In this document: piece by piece, positions 47,126 to 61,084 of the stretch | How the letters are laid out: every line of letters begins with the position of its first letter | Numbering within the stretch: position 1 is the stretch's first letter | From: Alisma plantago-aquatica | Taxonomy: Eukaryota; Streptophyta; Magnoliopsida; Alismatales; Alismataceae | NCBI GenBank assembly: GCA_963693085.1 | Contig: OY856409.1 | Coordinates: 243,526,558-243,590,557, forward strand | DNA length: 64,000 nucleotides | Reading direction: 5' to 3' | The notes under the pieces: generated by a model | Told to the model about the DNA's origin: nothing | Database searches by the model: none | Seen by the model: the letters and a program-made list of their open reading frames with translations, nothing else | Translations under genes and position numbers: made by a program

Positions 47126-48314
47126 TGAGTGATCTTCAACATCTAATGTGGCAATTTGCATTCTTGGTTTATTTGTTGGTTAAAGCTTTCTCTATTTCTA
47201 GTATTGGTCACACTAAATAATATCTCTACTCTTCCTTTTATATTGCTTTTATAATCCTTTCTTACCAGGTTTCATTTCCACATGTTTTCTATTTTTATTT
47301 CCTTTTTGTTGGTTTTTGTTGCCTTTATTTTGCAATCTCTTCTATCCAGAATATGAAGTACGTCCAACTTAATGTAACAAAATGTGCATCTCGCTTCTAT
47401 TTTTTTATCATGCACTATATACATGTGGTTTTCCATTTATAAATTAAAGTTATTATGTAATTATTCTTTAAACGTGTTTGGGTCTATCATTATGGATTTT
47501 ATGGTTGGTTGATCCTTCAATATGGTTCTAATGCAATCTTGAATTGTCATGTTTTTATGGATTTTCTATGGTCGTTTGAACCTTTAAAATGGTGATTTTT
47601 GGATCCTATCTTGTCATATTTGATATGGGATTTTTTTAATTGTTTGATCCATCAATATGGTGCTAAAAGTTTAACATGGCTTGCATCTATTAGCATTTTG
47701 GAATGAGAATGGATATTAGAAACTAATAAAGATATGATGATATCAATTAGACCATGTTAGAATGACAATATTGTCTACTATAATAAGGTGGATATTATAT
47801 AAATCATATTTATCCATGAATGGAGAATTTTTGATGCTTCATACGGCTATAATTACATTAGCAGGAGTTGTTGTCTTGGCTTGCTTGGCAAGGTCGCTAA
47901 TTCATTGATTCATATATTACATTAGCACAAAATCCATCATTGTCTAAACAATATGCAATAGGTTTGGGATCATAATGTCATTACTATTATAGTAACTAAT
48001 ATATTCTAACCAATATCATGTTTCATTGTTTTATGGATTTTCTTGAAGCTAATTTGTTGTTAGGAGTTCACCTTAACCACTATAATTTCTTCTTGACCTA
48101 TTTCTACTTTTGAATGATTGATCCCATTTATGCCTTAATATATTAATACCTTTCAGTTCATATCAAGCACTTTCTTTATTTCCATGTTGTTACAAGATAT
48201 GCATTAGATATTATTAGAATTGTATGATTACTATTAGTTTTCTTTGTATTAGGTCTTACTAGGGTTGTTTGTATAAATGTAGTGACATTTACATCTACAA
48301 GTTGATAGTATTGC
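47126..48314. other. Intergenic AT-rich DNA, nothing recognised
   Basis: No gene, terminal repeat or long internal repeat seen. The phrase GGATTTTATGGTTGGTTGATCC and relatives recur loosely at 47490-47650. Confidence 0.45.
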
Positions 48315-49151
48315 TGTAACATCCCAGGATTTTAGGCCTAGAATAAAATGACCATATAATGAATGATTGGACTAATCATATAACCAAGGTGTACCTCCTT
48401 TTCAGTGAGTCTAACACTAAGAACTATGAGGTTAAAAATGCTCATCCCAAAGTACTACTAGGATGGGTGACCAGTTAGGAAGCTGATTCTAGCTTCTACA
48501 TGAGTGAAGACAAAATGTACAATCAAGAAAAGTGGTGGTCTGTGACGCCATTCGTCATTCTTAAACCTCTTTTATATCCATGGACAATGGGCCTGAGTGT
48601 TACAAATGATATTAGATTTGATTCCCCTACAGAAGGTGGGGCCTAAATGGGTACCTCACATGCCAGTCTTAAGTTGTGCGGTCTGGGAATATTGGAAATT
48701 GATATATGTGGTGATGGAGCCACTCTCATGTTGGTACATGATCGGAAGTTGGGTGTACATGTTCATGTTGGGTTTGCACTAAAATGGGGAAAGATTATGA
48801 GGGAAGATATTTGATACTTGGTGGGGATGCTAACAATATAAGTGAGAGAGATTGTAACATCCTAGATTTTTAGTCTTCAGATAAAATGATCTTATAAGGA
48901 ATGATTGAACTAGACATATCACCAGGGTAACCTCCTTTTTAGGGAGCACATCATTAAGAATTATGTGGTTAAGTGTGCTCAGTTTAGAGTATTATTAGGA
49001 TGAGCAACAGACAGGAAGTTGATCCCAACTTGTGTGTGGGAGAGGACAAAGAACACTGTCAAGGCCCATGGTGGTTTGTGGGGTCAACCGTCATTATTGA
49101 ATCTCTACTAGAGCTTCTGGAAGTGGGCCCGAATTGGGCCCCACTGTTGCA
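48315..49151 (+). mobile_element. Cassandra-like TRIM retrotransposon
   Basis: Two ~290-bp LTRs both begin TGTAACATCC (48315-48604 and 48853-~49151) and bracket a ~250-bp non-coding centre. Each LTR contains the 3' half of plant 5S rRNA in degenerate form, e.g. GAACTATGAGGTTAAAAATG and TACTACTAGGATGGGTGACC (48421-48472). 5S sequence inside the LTR defines the Cassandra family, which has no proteins of its own and moves in trans. ATATTAGATTTGATTCCCC after the first LTR may be a decayed tRNA-Met binding site, and GTGAGAGAGAT before the second a polypurine tract. The right edge and target duplication are uncertain (ATTGC left, GTTGC or GTTGT right). Confidence 0.8.
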
Positions 49152-49777
49152 GTTGTGTTAACCTTACCCTCAATATTTATACCTTAATTCCTACTACACA
49201 ATTTCCTCATTTTTAATTCTTTTGACATTGACTAGATTAGGTTTTATTAGGATTGACTGAAATTAACATGTCTTTTTGTATTAGGATTGATTATTGTTGT
49301 ATGTAAATACCATATTATTTAGACATTAGATTTTGGTAGGCCTCTATTAACCTTAACCTCTACATATACATCTCAATACATTCCATTTCCTTTCTTTATT
49401 TGTGTGTTATTATAGTAAATCTACTCGACTATTTTAGTGATTTTTTATTATTACCATGTATCTATGTATTTGGATTTTTACGGTTGCTCTTCAAACATTA
49501 GAATTATATGTAAATATGCTATTATATATTAATTACATTTTTATAGGGGTCTACTAATCATGCAACTTGTCTATACAAAGTTCATTTTTTACATCTTCAA
49601 CATGATTTTCATCAGTTGATTCCACTGACCTTGCTATATTCTTATGATTATGTGCACTTCTCTTTGTTATAAGGAACACATGTCAACAATAAGGCCTTGA
49701 GTTGTGTTTAACCCTTTTTGTATGAAATTTGATCCATATCTTGGTTTTGATTTTTAATATGTTGTTAAAATTACATA
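49152..49777. other. Intergenic AT-rich DNA, nothing recognised
   Basis: Short stretch between the Cassandra-like element and the minus-strand copia LTR. No frame or repeat of note. Confidence 0.45.
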
Positions 49778-52022
49778 TGTTGCGAAATAAAACAACAGAG
49801 TAGGTAGGGAAACAAAATATTTGTCTGCCATATTCCCCATAACCAGCAAATCACATCAATAACCATAAGATGGGAAGGATGGTTTCAAGGATATACATGG
49901 TCCTAGATAAAGTCCAGCAAAATCTCCTCATCATTGTAGATGCACAAATGTCTTCTAGTTGCACTAGGACTCGTCTGACAACCGCGCCTCCCAGTCTGTA
50001 CCACAGACTGTAGCCTCAAACATCATAGTCTACAACAGCTCCTTTAACAACAAATTGTCAGTTGACATTGTTGTCCTAGTGGAAGACAACAACCTCCCGC
50101 CTCTAGAGAAGTCCACACGGATTGCCTATAAATCCTTCCATCCTGTTAGAATGGACATGAAGGAGTTGTCCCTTCCATTGGTGTACTAGTCACTAACTTT
50201 CTCTCCCACAACAATGATTCTCAGTTGTTCTCTCCCTTTCTATCCCTCCCGACTCGGGTAGGACTTTCTTCGGTTCTCTTGGTTACCACAACTAGAGAGG
50301 GAAATAATTATCAGAGCAACTAATTCTCAACTATCTATGTTGTTCTCTAGGAAGCCCCTAGTACCCCTCTATTTATAGGAGGGGTTAGGGTCAGGTTTCG
50401 TAGTTTCTATGAGATTGGAAGGGACCAAAAGGTCTTGGATTTTCACAACTTGCAACTACCAAAATGGTCGTCTAGAAACCTAGACTGTCATCTAGCAAGT
50501 GAGACAATTGTCTCGTACTGTTAAACAATTGTCTCGTACAGCAAGACGGTCATTTCGTAGTTTCTCAATTACATACAAAATTGAGAATTTGTTTCCTATT
50601 AATGCTAAACATTAATTCCTTGTACTACAAGTATTATGCAATCCAAATGAATCTGGGAAAGTATCGAGAACCTTCCTTCAGCCCAACTAAGCAATCTTGT
50701 ACATGTCAGACGGTCATCTCACTCGCCTAGATTGTTGTGTCGTGACCCGAGACGAGTCGATCAGTTTAATGGAATGAACCAGTCGATTTACACCTCAGTT
50801 TGAGAAGAACTTAGCCAAATTTAGTTCAAATCAGTCTACACTCCAAATGCTCATATCAACCCTTGAAATGACTGTTTGGCACTCCAGATGGTCGTCCCAC
50901 TCTATGAGCTGATCGTCTGGCAATTTAGCCAGCTCATATGTTGTGGGAATCAAATACCTAACACTTTAGTAATCAATTCAATCATCATCTAATATTAAAC
51001 TCATCTTCTAGGTCGATACATATGTGTGTGACCCTATAGGTTCCATATTACATTGGAAGTGAATGTCCATAATAACTTACGATATCACAAGAAATGAGTG
51101 GTACTCACACATCATTACTACCCAAGTAAATAGACAGTTGGGGAATAACTTCAACCTACAGTTTATATATGGTGCTATAGTTCTTGTATAGTTCCTTTGT
51201 CACTGATTTTGATATTGAACTCAAGGCATGGAGTAGTCGCCCTCTTCAACATTCAATCTTGTTTCTTGAACCAAGAGTAGACTGTATGAGATATATGTAA
51301 ACTCAATATCACATATCAACTCACATGTGCATGGCCATGCATTTCTTAGTCTCACTAATAAAGAGGCCTAGGACATCAAACTCATGTTGGAGGGACAAAT
51401 CCCATTTCTATCACACACAATCAATCCCCATGTGTCACAATCACTCAATCATCAACTTTATGAAAACCCATGTTTCAAGACTGTTTTTGATGATGTCAAA
51501 GTGTACCGAACGATGTGTGATGAGTGCAGTGATTTTAGGTCTAAGAAGCACAACCACCACCATCACTGTGAGAGTTAACTATGACTTACATGATGATGGC
51601 TTCCATGTGTTAGTCTTACATTGGGTATGTCTGATACAGTATTAGCTAACATGTATATGTGTTCTTGGTTTGATATTTCCATATCATGAGTAATGAGATT
51701 TTTTCATCAACCAACTCATACTCTGATCTTGTGTGTTATTGTTGTCTATCAACCTTCCACAATAACAACTAATCAAGGACATAATGAAATATATATATGT
51801 ACTCTTAACATATGTATGATCTCTTTTTCTCAAGTCACGTACTTGAAGACATACGCCATTGAGTAATATTATTCTCTAGACATTTATAATGTTACACCAT
51901 TATCTCATACTTGAATTAAACAAAATAAATTGGAAGCTTGCCTTTATTTGTTAATCAAATCATTTATAAGTCATGCCATTACAATCATCACATGATTGGC
52001 TCTCTGGGCTTACATACCAATA
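49778..52022 (-). repeat. 3' LTR of minus-strand copia element
   Basis: On the minus strand it starts TATTGGTATGTAAGCCC next to the purine-rich GTGGGAGTC and ends TTTATTTCGCAACA. About 420 bases at its start match the LTR fragment at 25136-25562. A TATA box lies at 50370-50377. Upstream of it are degenerate motifs such as GACGGTCATCT and GTCTCGTAC (50460-50930). At 2.25 kb it is longer than the plus-strand copia LTRs, with which it shares the first ~60 bases and general layout. Confidence 0.72.
50370..50377 (-). promoter_or_regulatory. TATA box of minus-strand copia LTR
   Basis: TATAAATA on the minus strand in the context CCTCCTATAAATAGAGG. Its position after the degenerate repeat cluster parallels the other LTR promoters in the window. 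Confidence 0.5.
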
Positions 52023-55000
52023 GACTCCCACTTTCACTTAGAGAAAATCACCCATGAATCGTATTCCAAGTGATCAAACATGTCCATCATGCTTCTATTT
52101 TGAAAGTGCCTTTGTCAAATGGTCACCAATATTGTTCTCAATTGGTACTCTTTAAATATTTACATCTCCTCATTGTATGATCTCTCGTATGATATTGAAC
52201 CACCTTTGTATATGCTTTGAGCGATGATGCAATATGGGTTCCTTAGGTTGTGAAATAGCTCCATTATTGTCACAATATATCTCGATTGTGTCGTTGATGC
52301 TTGGAACGACCCTAAGTTTTGTAATGAACTTCTTGATCCATACAACCTCCTTTGCTGCATTCGATGCAGCAATATACTTGACCTCTATTGTAGAATCAGG
52401 AATTGTCACTTGTTTGGAACTCTTCCAGCTTACAACTCTATTGTTTTAGAAAAACACAAATCTTGATTGAGATTTGTAATCATCTTGATCATTCTGGAAG
52501 CTTGTATCAGTGTAACCCTTTACCACCAACTCTTCCTTTCCTCCGTAGACCAAGAACCAATCCTTAATTCTTCTCAAGTACTTGAGGATGTTCTTCATGG
52601 CTGTTCAGTGAGCATCACCTGAATCTGAATGATATCAACTCGACATTTACAATGCATATGAAACATCTAGACGGGTACATAACATTGCATACATGATTGA
52701 TCCAATTTTTGAGGCATATGGAATCAAACTCATGTGTTCCCTTACTTTACAAGAACTGGGACATTAAGTCTAGATATGGGGACACCATGGTGCACAAGAA
52801 AGTTTCCTCTCTTTGAGTTCTCCATGATAAATCACTTAAACACTTTGTCAATGTATGTGCTTTGACTTAGTCCTAGAAGTCTCTTGGATCTATATCTATA
52901 GACCTTTATTCCCAAGATGTAGGATGCTTCTCCTAAGTCTTTCATAAAATATGTATTTCCCAGCCATGTATTTAACTTTTTTAAAGTAGGGATGCCAATC
53001 CCCATCAATAGTATGTCATCTACATACAATATGAGGAATGTCACTATGCTCCCACTAATCTTATTGTACACACAAGATTCATCTTCATTTTGAGTAAAGG
53101 AAAACACTTTGACTATCTCATCAAAATGAAGATTCTAGCTTTGAGATGCTTACTTCAATCCATATATTGACCTTTGTAGCTTACAAAATTTATTTGCATC
53201 CTTTGGATTTATAAAACTCTTAGGTTGTGTCATGAACACATCCTCGAGTAGATTCCCATTAAGGAATGCAGTTTTAACATCCGTCTACCAAATCTCGTAG
53301 TCATGACAAGCTGCAATAGAAAGCATGATCCTGATGGACTTAACCATGGCTAGTAGAGAAATAGTTTTGTCATAGTCAACACCTTGAACATGTATGAAAC
53401 CCTTTGCAACCAATCTGCCCTTATAGGTTTGAACTTTTCCATCCATGTCTGTCTATTTCTTGAAGACTCATTTGCACCCAAGGTATGGGTTTTACCACTT
53501 TAGGTGGATCCACCAAGTCCATAATATATTGGTATACATGGAATCTGTGTCAAATCTCATGGACTCAAGCCATTTCTCAGGCTTTGGTCCCTGAATAGCA
53601 TCTTGATAGGATATTGGCTCCTCATCTATGACCAATTCACCACCTTCCTGAGTTACAAGATATCCAAATCTTTCAGGCTCAAGGCGCGTCCTATTACATC
53701 AATGAGGTTCTTGTGTTACTTGAGAAATTTGAGATTCGATAATACTTTGTGATTCTCTTTGTTCCTCTTTTACATATATTGGTTCAATGTTTTCTTTTTA
53801 TTCTCAAACCTCTTCGAGTTCAACTTTTTTTGCATTGATTCCTTTGGAAATAAATTCCTTTTCTAGGAATACAACATCTCTAGCAACAAACACTTTGTTG
53901 TCAGATATGGAATAAAAGTAATATCTATTAGTCTCCTTTGGATATCCAACAAGATAACATTTATCAGATTTAGGACCAAGCTTCTCAGTAAGCATTTTAC
54001 TAACATAAGCTTCGCTTCCCCAAATCCTCATAAAAGACATATTGGGACACTTCCCATTCTAGATCTCATATAGTGTCTTTTGAACCAATTTACATGGTAC
54101 TCCGTTTAGTGTAAACATGGTAGTTTGTAGAGCATACCCCCAGAAGGTAGTCGGAAGCTCATCTAAACTCATCATCGGTTGCACCATATCTAGTTTTGTG
54201 TGATTCCATCTTTCTGACACACCATTATATTGAGGTGTTCTAGGTGGATTCCATTGGGATACAATCCCATGGGCTCTAAGAAGGTTCTCAAACTCTTAGT
54301 TTAAGTATTCTCCCCCCCCTGATCAGAACGAAGTGCCTTTATACTTTTACCAAGTTGGTTATGTAATTCAATCATAAACTCAACTTTTCAAGAGTTTCTG
54401 ACTTATGTATCATTAAATAAACCTATCCAAACCTACTGAAGACATCGGTGAAGGTAATGAAGTACTGATACCCACCTCTATAGGTTGTTCTAAAAGCCTG
54501 CACACATTAGTATGTATGACTCCTAATAAATCAATATCCCTCTCATTGTTACCAATGAAAGGGGTCTTAGCCATCTTGCCCAACAAACAAGAATCACATG
54601 TCTCTAATGATTCAATATCAAAAGAGTTCATATAACCATCTTTATGGACTATTGATATGTGATTCTCATTTATGTGCCTTAGATGACAATGCCAAAGGCA
54701 TGTCTTGTTTGAGTTGATTTTTAGTCTTTTGATATTTACATTATAAACATGTGTCTTTAGATCAAGCAAACAAAGACCATAAGACATTGGGGCACTGCCA
54801 TAAAACATCTTATCTTTTGAAATCAAACATCGACAATTTTTAATATGGAATTCAAATGCATCCTTATCCATACAAGATACAGAAATGATGTTTCTATTTA
54901 TTGCAGGTTCATAATAGTTGTTCTTTAACTCTATTACAAGCCTTGTTGGTAGAGATATACTATAAGTTCCAACTGTGTTGACCGCAACGCTTGCGCCATT

Positions 55001-55960
55001 TGGAACTCGTACTTCCACGTCACCTTTTCCCAAAGGACTACTTCCTTTCAAAACATGCATATGAGAACATATGTGAGTTCCACATCCAGTATCTAGTACC
55101 CATGATGATGAAGTAGATAGGTTTATCTCAATAATGTATATACCTGAAGTAGAGATCACCATCCCCATCTTCTTCATCCTGAATGCCTTCAAGTACAAAT
55201 GATGAGTTCATCTTGTACTTTCCTTCCTCCTTATCTTGAGTGTTGAAGATTTGGATTTAGGCTTGACCTCAAAACTCTTCTCAGTATTGCTTTGATCCTT
55301 GGACTCAGCTCTGCTAATCACCATCACGGCCTTGTCTTTCTTCAATTTTGCTTCATCATGAATCAACATGGGAAGCAAGTCTGACATCTATCCAGCCATA
55401 TATATTATTCACATGATAACATGAAATATAGCGTCTATATGATTCTAGCATTATATTTAGAATCATATCAGTGGCCAACTCTTGGCTCATGGTGAATCCC
55501 ATTTCTTTAAGACGATACACATGTCCAATCACATTGTACACATGTTCTTCACTAAGGTTCCCTCTGTCATCTTAGACTCAATTAGTACCTTTAGGATATT
55601 GTCCCATTCTTGCTTTGCAAGACCAAGTGTCACTTTCTTAAGATGTGTTACCATCTCAAGAACACTCATGTCCTCACACTACTCATGCAACTCATAGTTC
55701 ATGCAACTAAGAATAAGGTACTTTATCTCTAAGGTATCATTGGAATGCTTCCAGTAAGCATCCACTTGTGCCCTAGGTTCCTGAGGAGCAGATATTTCTC
55801 ACACTAGTTTATCAAGGATGTATAGCTTGCACTCTTCATTGAGAACCCTTCTCAAAGTCCAAAACTAGTTGTGGATTTTTGTCCCATCAAGTATGACCTT
55901 CTTACGGACCGATCACAATACATATTTGTTTGTCATTTGATTGTATAAGAGAAAAAATGC
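52023..55960 (-). pseudogene. Copia gag-pol pseudogene (minus strand)
   Basis: Read right to left: remnants of gag (near 55356-55960; no zinc knuckle visible), aspartic protease with WVLDTGCGTHIC (about 55070-55105), the GAG pre-integrase HHCC-like segment CLWHCHLRHINENH...CDSCLLGKMAKTPF (about 54560-54700), integrase pieces including GSEAYVSKMLTEKLGPKSDK (about 53960-54030), reverse transcriptase with LILYVDDILLMG (about 53010-53045) and RNase H (EVKYIAASNAAKEVVWIKKF; about 52320-52380). Stops and frameshifts separate the frames. It resembles Angela/Tork-type copia and is the same family as the plus-strand element. RT keeps its YVDD motif, but no full polyprotein can be made. Confidence 0.85.
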
Positions 55961-56569
55961 ATTTGTCATAAACTTTTGATTTGATTTAAAAATTTGACGG
56001 TATTAATTAGGTCTTTAATTATTACTGCACCCACTATTTTATACAAATTGATATCTCTTATGTATCAATTCAGAATAGCATATAATATTCTAGTGGGCCA
56101 AGATCCATATTTCATCAAATCATGAGTCAGCTTTTGTTGATCTCCCACAACTAGACTATTTAGGTAGGAAACTTTTGCCAATTGCATCTATATGCAACTC
56201 TTGGATAGATGATATGTACAACTCCTTTCCATAATTATTGGTATCCCTCTGGGTCTAGATGCGCTAAGAATCACTAGTTAAACCTGACCTAAAAGCTAAT
56301 ACGATAACAATGCACCCCGCTTTGACGGCAGCTACATTATTACCATCACACTTCCACGAGATAGATGGCACACCATGCTTTGGCATCACCTATTCTTGGT
56401 CAATCAAGTTTTTCATGTGTGCCACTTTTGGAAATAATTTAAGGCTTACTATTTTAATTTAGGGATTTTGTAATTATAAATACATGTACTTTATCCTATC
56501 ACCACATATATAGGATGTATCATATACATGCTAAATCCCACAATGAAAACATGCAATAAAAAAACTGAT
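55961..56569 (-). mobile_element. Probable untranslated leader of the minus-strand copia element
   Basis: Non-coding, lying upstream of gag. No 5' LTR matching 49778-52022 follows, and no primer-binding site was found, so the element is probably truncated here. The edge is approximate. Confidence 0.4.
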
Positions 56570-58034
56570 AGTTATGGCCAGCCTAATGTAATTCCTTGGA
56601 GCCACAAGGAATTACCCCATCCTAGGTCCACATCACATGTAGAAACTTGTTGTAGATAAAGATTTGTTCTTGTCAAAGTGGGTTGATCAGTGATGCAACC
56701 CTATTTTAAGGCTCCATCTTGTGTCATATTGCATTTCAATCACATCTATACCTTCCAGATTACATGTTATTTCCCCTAATATGTGATTTCATATAAAACA
56801 CACTTATGGATGGTTTTTGTATGTTTTGCAGGTAATTTGAAAACTAATTGATGGAAGAGAGTGATGATGGTTGAATCTAGGGTTTCCCTAGGCTTGGAGG
56901 AGCCCAAAACATGGCCAAAATCACTCCCAACCTACCCTAAGTGGTCAAAGAATCTATTGAAGCAATACCATCCATGGATGACAAAGTTTAAAACCCAAAT
57001 GTATGGGAAGAACCCCATAATGGTCGTGTTACCATGGAATGGGCGTTCTGGGACATACCCTAGTCAATATGACCTTCAAAATTTGACTAAGTTTGCTAGC
57101 AGGCTCGTGCTAGCCAGTAGGCCAGTGTTGGCTAAAGCCCAGCACGACTGTGCTGGCCAGAACGACCATGTTGGCAGACCGAAAAGCCCGAATTTCCCTT
57201 TTTCATTCCATTCTTCCACCATGTCTATTCCCATCCACCACGGCCATTCCCATTCGACCCCAGCCCACCTGTGCTGCTCAGAACCGTCGTGCTACCACCA
57301 AAACCCTACAATTTCCTGCACAACATTCCCCATATTGCCCCTACTTAACCTAATGCTTCCCCACCATCTATATATACTTGTACGGAAGCTCTAGCTTGAG
57401 GTTGGCCACCACTAGCTACCTCCTATCACTCCATTTTTGCCCCTTAGCCATTTCCACTCATTTCAATATCCATTTCACTCCATTTCCACCACAAAAACCT
57501 CCATTTCCAAGCCTTCCATTCACTTCCCACCATTATCCCACATCAATCCACCCAAGAAGAAGGAGGAGATCGACCTTGCAACTTCTGGAGAGGAGGATTC
57601 ACTCAGCTACAACCGAGCTCCATGGATACTTCTTCCCCTTTCTCCTTTCTTTTTGTATTTTGCATTTCCATGAGTAGCTAAGACCCTTGGGTGGGCTATT
57701 TTGGGTCAAAAATGTTACTTTGATACCGTTTTCAGGGAAAATGATATGTAAACATTGTAATTTCGTTTGTTAATGATTATGTTCTATTTCTATCTCACTC
57801 TTCATGAATTGCTTTCTGGTTTGTGCTTGAAATCGCCTAGGAATTTTGGGAAATTTCTTATATGTGTGAATTTTGGGATTTGCTCCTAGGTCCAATTCAT
57901 GGATCCCTAGCTAGCCACCCATCTTCCTACATGCTAATCAATTTTCCTAAATCTATTTGAGAGATCTAAGTAGGTAGTTTAGATGAATTTAATGTGCTCA
58001 GCATTGATCTTTCTCAAGGCTAGAATACGGGTGA
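56570..58034 (+). repeat. Gypsy-type LTR-like sequence with promoter
   Basis: Frames at 56861-57394 and 57150-57677 lack any domain. The layout of a GC-richer part with GCCAG and CACGAC phrases, then CTATATATACTTG at 57368, then a C-rich leader resembles U3-R-U5 of large Gypsy LTRs. No partner LTR is in the window. It ends where another LTR starts (58035). Confidence 0.4.
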
Positions 58035-60342
58035 TGTGAGGTCTAAAACCTCACTTGCACTCCCATTACTACCCTTAGGCCTTAATCACCCTAAAATACT
58101 CTAACCTATAAACCTAGGCCTATTTACACTCTATTTTAATTTCACCTAAACCCTAACCCAATCGAGCCTCGTGAGGGTAGTAGGAGGTTGTCATAGATCC
58201 ATTTATTACCCTAAGTCCACAATCCTAACGGCTACAAAGCCAAAGGCGAGTGAACCAGGGCGTCCATCCTTAGAATGGATCATTGGATTTCATAACACAT
58301 TTCACACAGGTAATATATATGTAAAAGAAGTAACATGAGATATAACAAGATGCTAAAGGAGGTAGAAAGATTTGTACCCATTTTTAGTTTCAGGTTACCC
58401 ATTGGTGTTTCAATTGAGTCCAGAGTGCACTAGATCTTTGGCAACTACAAAATCGATAAATGAAACATGTTAATGCTAGAGCATTAAGTACGTGATGAAA
58501 AGGCAAGTAAACAATTTTAAGAGTATAGTAAAAGTTGATTGGCTAGAAACATCATAAGAAGCAAAAACTAGAAACAAGGAGAGAACACTTAATGACTTTC
58601 TCATACAAAGTGTGATTAAGTGTATTTCCATTATACTTAACAACATATTATGGACATTAACTAGCTTTCCATCTGTAAGGGTGTTCAAGATTAGCTAACC
58701 CCTTTTATCGATATGGTCTGCCTCATCTTGACATCTCAAGTAAGGTGCCCAACCTTGTGCCCTTAACCTGACAATACAAGCATGTACACATGGTTTGTAT
58801 CTTGGACAAGTTCACTTATGTTCGAGGTTTATTCAATATATATCAAGAAAAATGAATGCACTAATCATAGATAACAAGTAGCTCGAACAAGTAATTACTT
58901 AGCCAAGCATTCATACAAGCATACATACAAACAAGCCAATCACATACTAGGGTCAAAAGATTAAGCGTACCTTGCGAGTAGAGTGTGATTCATAAACCAT
59001 GATTAAAATTCCTAGTCATGATCGAAACCATGGGAACCTCACAAAGAAAATATATAGAATGGTATCTTAGATCACTAGGTTTATTAAGGTAACCATGATA
59101 TAAGTCATGTGGATGTTCCCATGGAACTACGTTTCAAGAAGGTTATCTTAGGTCCAAGGTTCCATACAAGCATGTAATCAATTCAATCATGGCATAAGTA
59201 TCGACATTAAGGCCTAGGCAAAGCATCCACATTTCAAGTGATACAAGATTGAGATAAAGTCTAATTTATGGGTAAAGGAAGCATGATATTTAGACAATCA
59301 TCATGGTTTGAACATGTAAGATCATAACTAGTCATACTAGGTCGATTCATGAAATATTGTATGTTTCCAATACATAGAAGCACTAGGTAGATCAAGTTAG
59401 GATGTATATCTAAAACATGATGATTATACTAATTTGAAGTCCTTAATATGACATGGTTTACATTAGAGCATCATATGCGAGATTATAGCACAATAATGAA
59501 CTTATGCATCTAGGACATGTTAGCGGTCAAGGTCATACAAGAGGTCACCATTAGAGTATAGAATGAGGTTCATGTGACTTAGGTGTTATAAAAATCATCA
59601 AGTTATTGATTTGAGGTCATAATATAGCATATCACCATTAGAACTAGATTTGCATAATATTGGAGACTAGTTATCAACATGCATAATAGATTATATTCCA
59701 AGTTAAGATTAGGGCATTTGATCACATTAGCGAACAAAAATGATCCACAAAGTATATGAGTGAACAAAGTATGATATGTTACTAATTTAGGTCAAGCATA
59801 AGGATTAGGGCACATTCAACCAAGGATAATCATAAGGGAGTAGTCATTAGCATTTAGAATCCCATCTTAGGTCACATATGCAACATTAGATCATTTAAGC
59901 GTGAAAGCATGGATAAACTTCGAATATTGATGCTTAAGGTAATATAACTCACTAATTTAAAGCTGACATCAAATTTTGGGGCATAAAGGACCAAGATTGA
60001 GCATTCGATGTTATAGAATGAGGAGAAATAGATCAAAAAATATCAATTTTTAAAAGTTCGTAGAACTACAAGATGAATTGGGCCTTGTAACCACTCCCAT
60101 TAGATAAATCTCATTCTCTAGATGCGAATTCATATATTACATAACTAGATTGTCTCAAGGAATTAATTATTATGGTTTTCAAAAGTAGTTACCTTTAAAT
60201 CGGGATATTGGACCCAAGATCCAAGGGTCGATGGTGATGCGGTGGAGTCCTGGCCGCAGCTCCCGGTTTCCTGTGACTGGTTGGAGCAGGCTACCACTCC
60301 AAGGGTGGTCCCCAGCATTCTGAAAACACCCATATGGGAGTG
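58035..60342 (+). repeat. Gypsy-type LTR, interrupted by CACTA-3
   Basis: It starts TGTGAGGTCTAAAACC and shares landmarks with the solo LTR at 8789-11629, such as GTAAGGGTG(T/C)TCAA and TTAGCTAACCC (58675 versus 9307) and a late GC-rich segment (60220-60310 versus 10560-10640). It is cut at 60342 by CACTA-3. GTG at 60340-60342 would be the CACTA-3 target copy. Divergence from the solo LTR is high, so they are related families rather than close copies. Confidence 0.6.
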
Positions 60343-60359
60343 CACTACTACAGAAACAA

Positions 60360-60800
60360 CCTTTGGCGTCGGTTGTTTAACCCCATTTGGCGACGGTTTT
60401 CAAACGACACCTATGTGGGCACCGCTAAAGTCGAACTCTTCGGCGTCGATTTTCTAACCGACGCCTATATGACATATAGGCGTCAGTTATGTATAGTTGG
60501 CCGACGTCTATAAGGTTCGCGCCACAAAAAAGAGTACCACCTAGGACACTTTCTGCGTCGGTTAACAACTTAACAACCGACACCATACACCCAGACGACA
60601 CGACGAAGCACGGCCGTGCTTCGCTTAACGTCCGTGTTAGTACTATAGGCATCGGTTTTATACTAATAAGCGACGCCTTTTCCACCACAGCCGTGCTTTC
60701 CTGCACGGCGGGTTGTTTGTCCTATTAGGCGTCGGTTTTTATCAAATAACTGACGCTGTAGGCCTTTGATGACAGTGTTCTATAAATAATCGACACCTAT
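60360..60800. repeat. 3' subterminal repeats of CACTA-3
   Basis: About a dozen GGCGTCGGTT / AACCGACGCC motifs in both orientations, with the same core as in CACTA-2. They are the expected binding sites of the element's DNA-binding protein. Confidence 0.75.
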
Positions 60801-60860
60801 ACTTTATTTTTTTTTATTATTAGTTTACAGGCCTTCTTTGGCTGGTCAGTAGGATGAGAA

Positions 60861-60888
60861 CCTGTAGTTTAGTTTTCTGAACTGCAGG
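60861..60888. repeat. 12-bp stem hairpin near the CACTA-3 3' end
   Basis: CCTGTAGTTTAG, loop TTTT, CTGAACTGCAGG: ten of twelve stem positions are Watson-Crick pairs and the other two can be G-U pairs in RNA. A matching block lies in CACTA-2 at 36262-36287. Confidence 0.65.
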
Positions 60889-61084
60889 TTTACGACATCC
60901 ATTGATATCAGCCTACAAACATGCCACAAACCTGCAAAATCAACAAATATTTTTTCACACAAGTAGATACATTCAGACATCAATTCAATTCTCACATTCA
61001 CACATGTACAAACATTAAAATACATGTAGAAACATTTAGACATGTATAAACATTCAGAAATATTCATTTACAAAATATCATTCA

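Noticed and set aside
48421..48472. A 5S rRNA gene
   Set aside because: Only the degenerate 3' half is present, twice, inside LTR-like direct repeats; this is a Cassandra-like element, not a 5S gene.
56861..57677. A cellular gene in frames of 177, 99 and 78 codons
   Set aside because: No domain; the frames overlap in different phases over LTR-like promoter and C-rich leader sequence.
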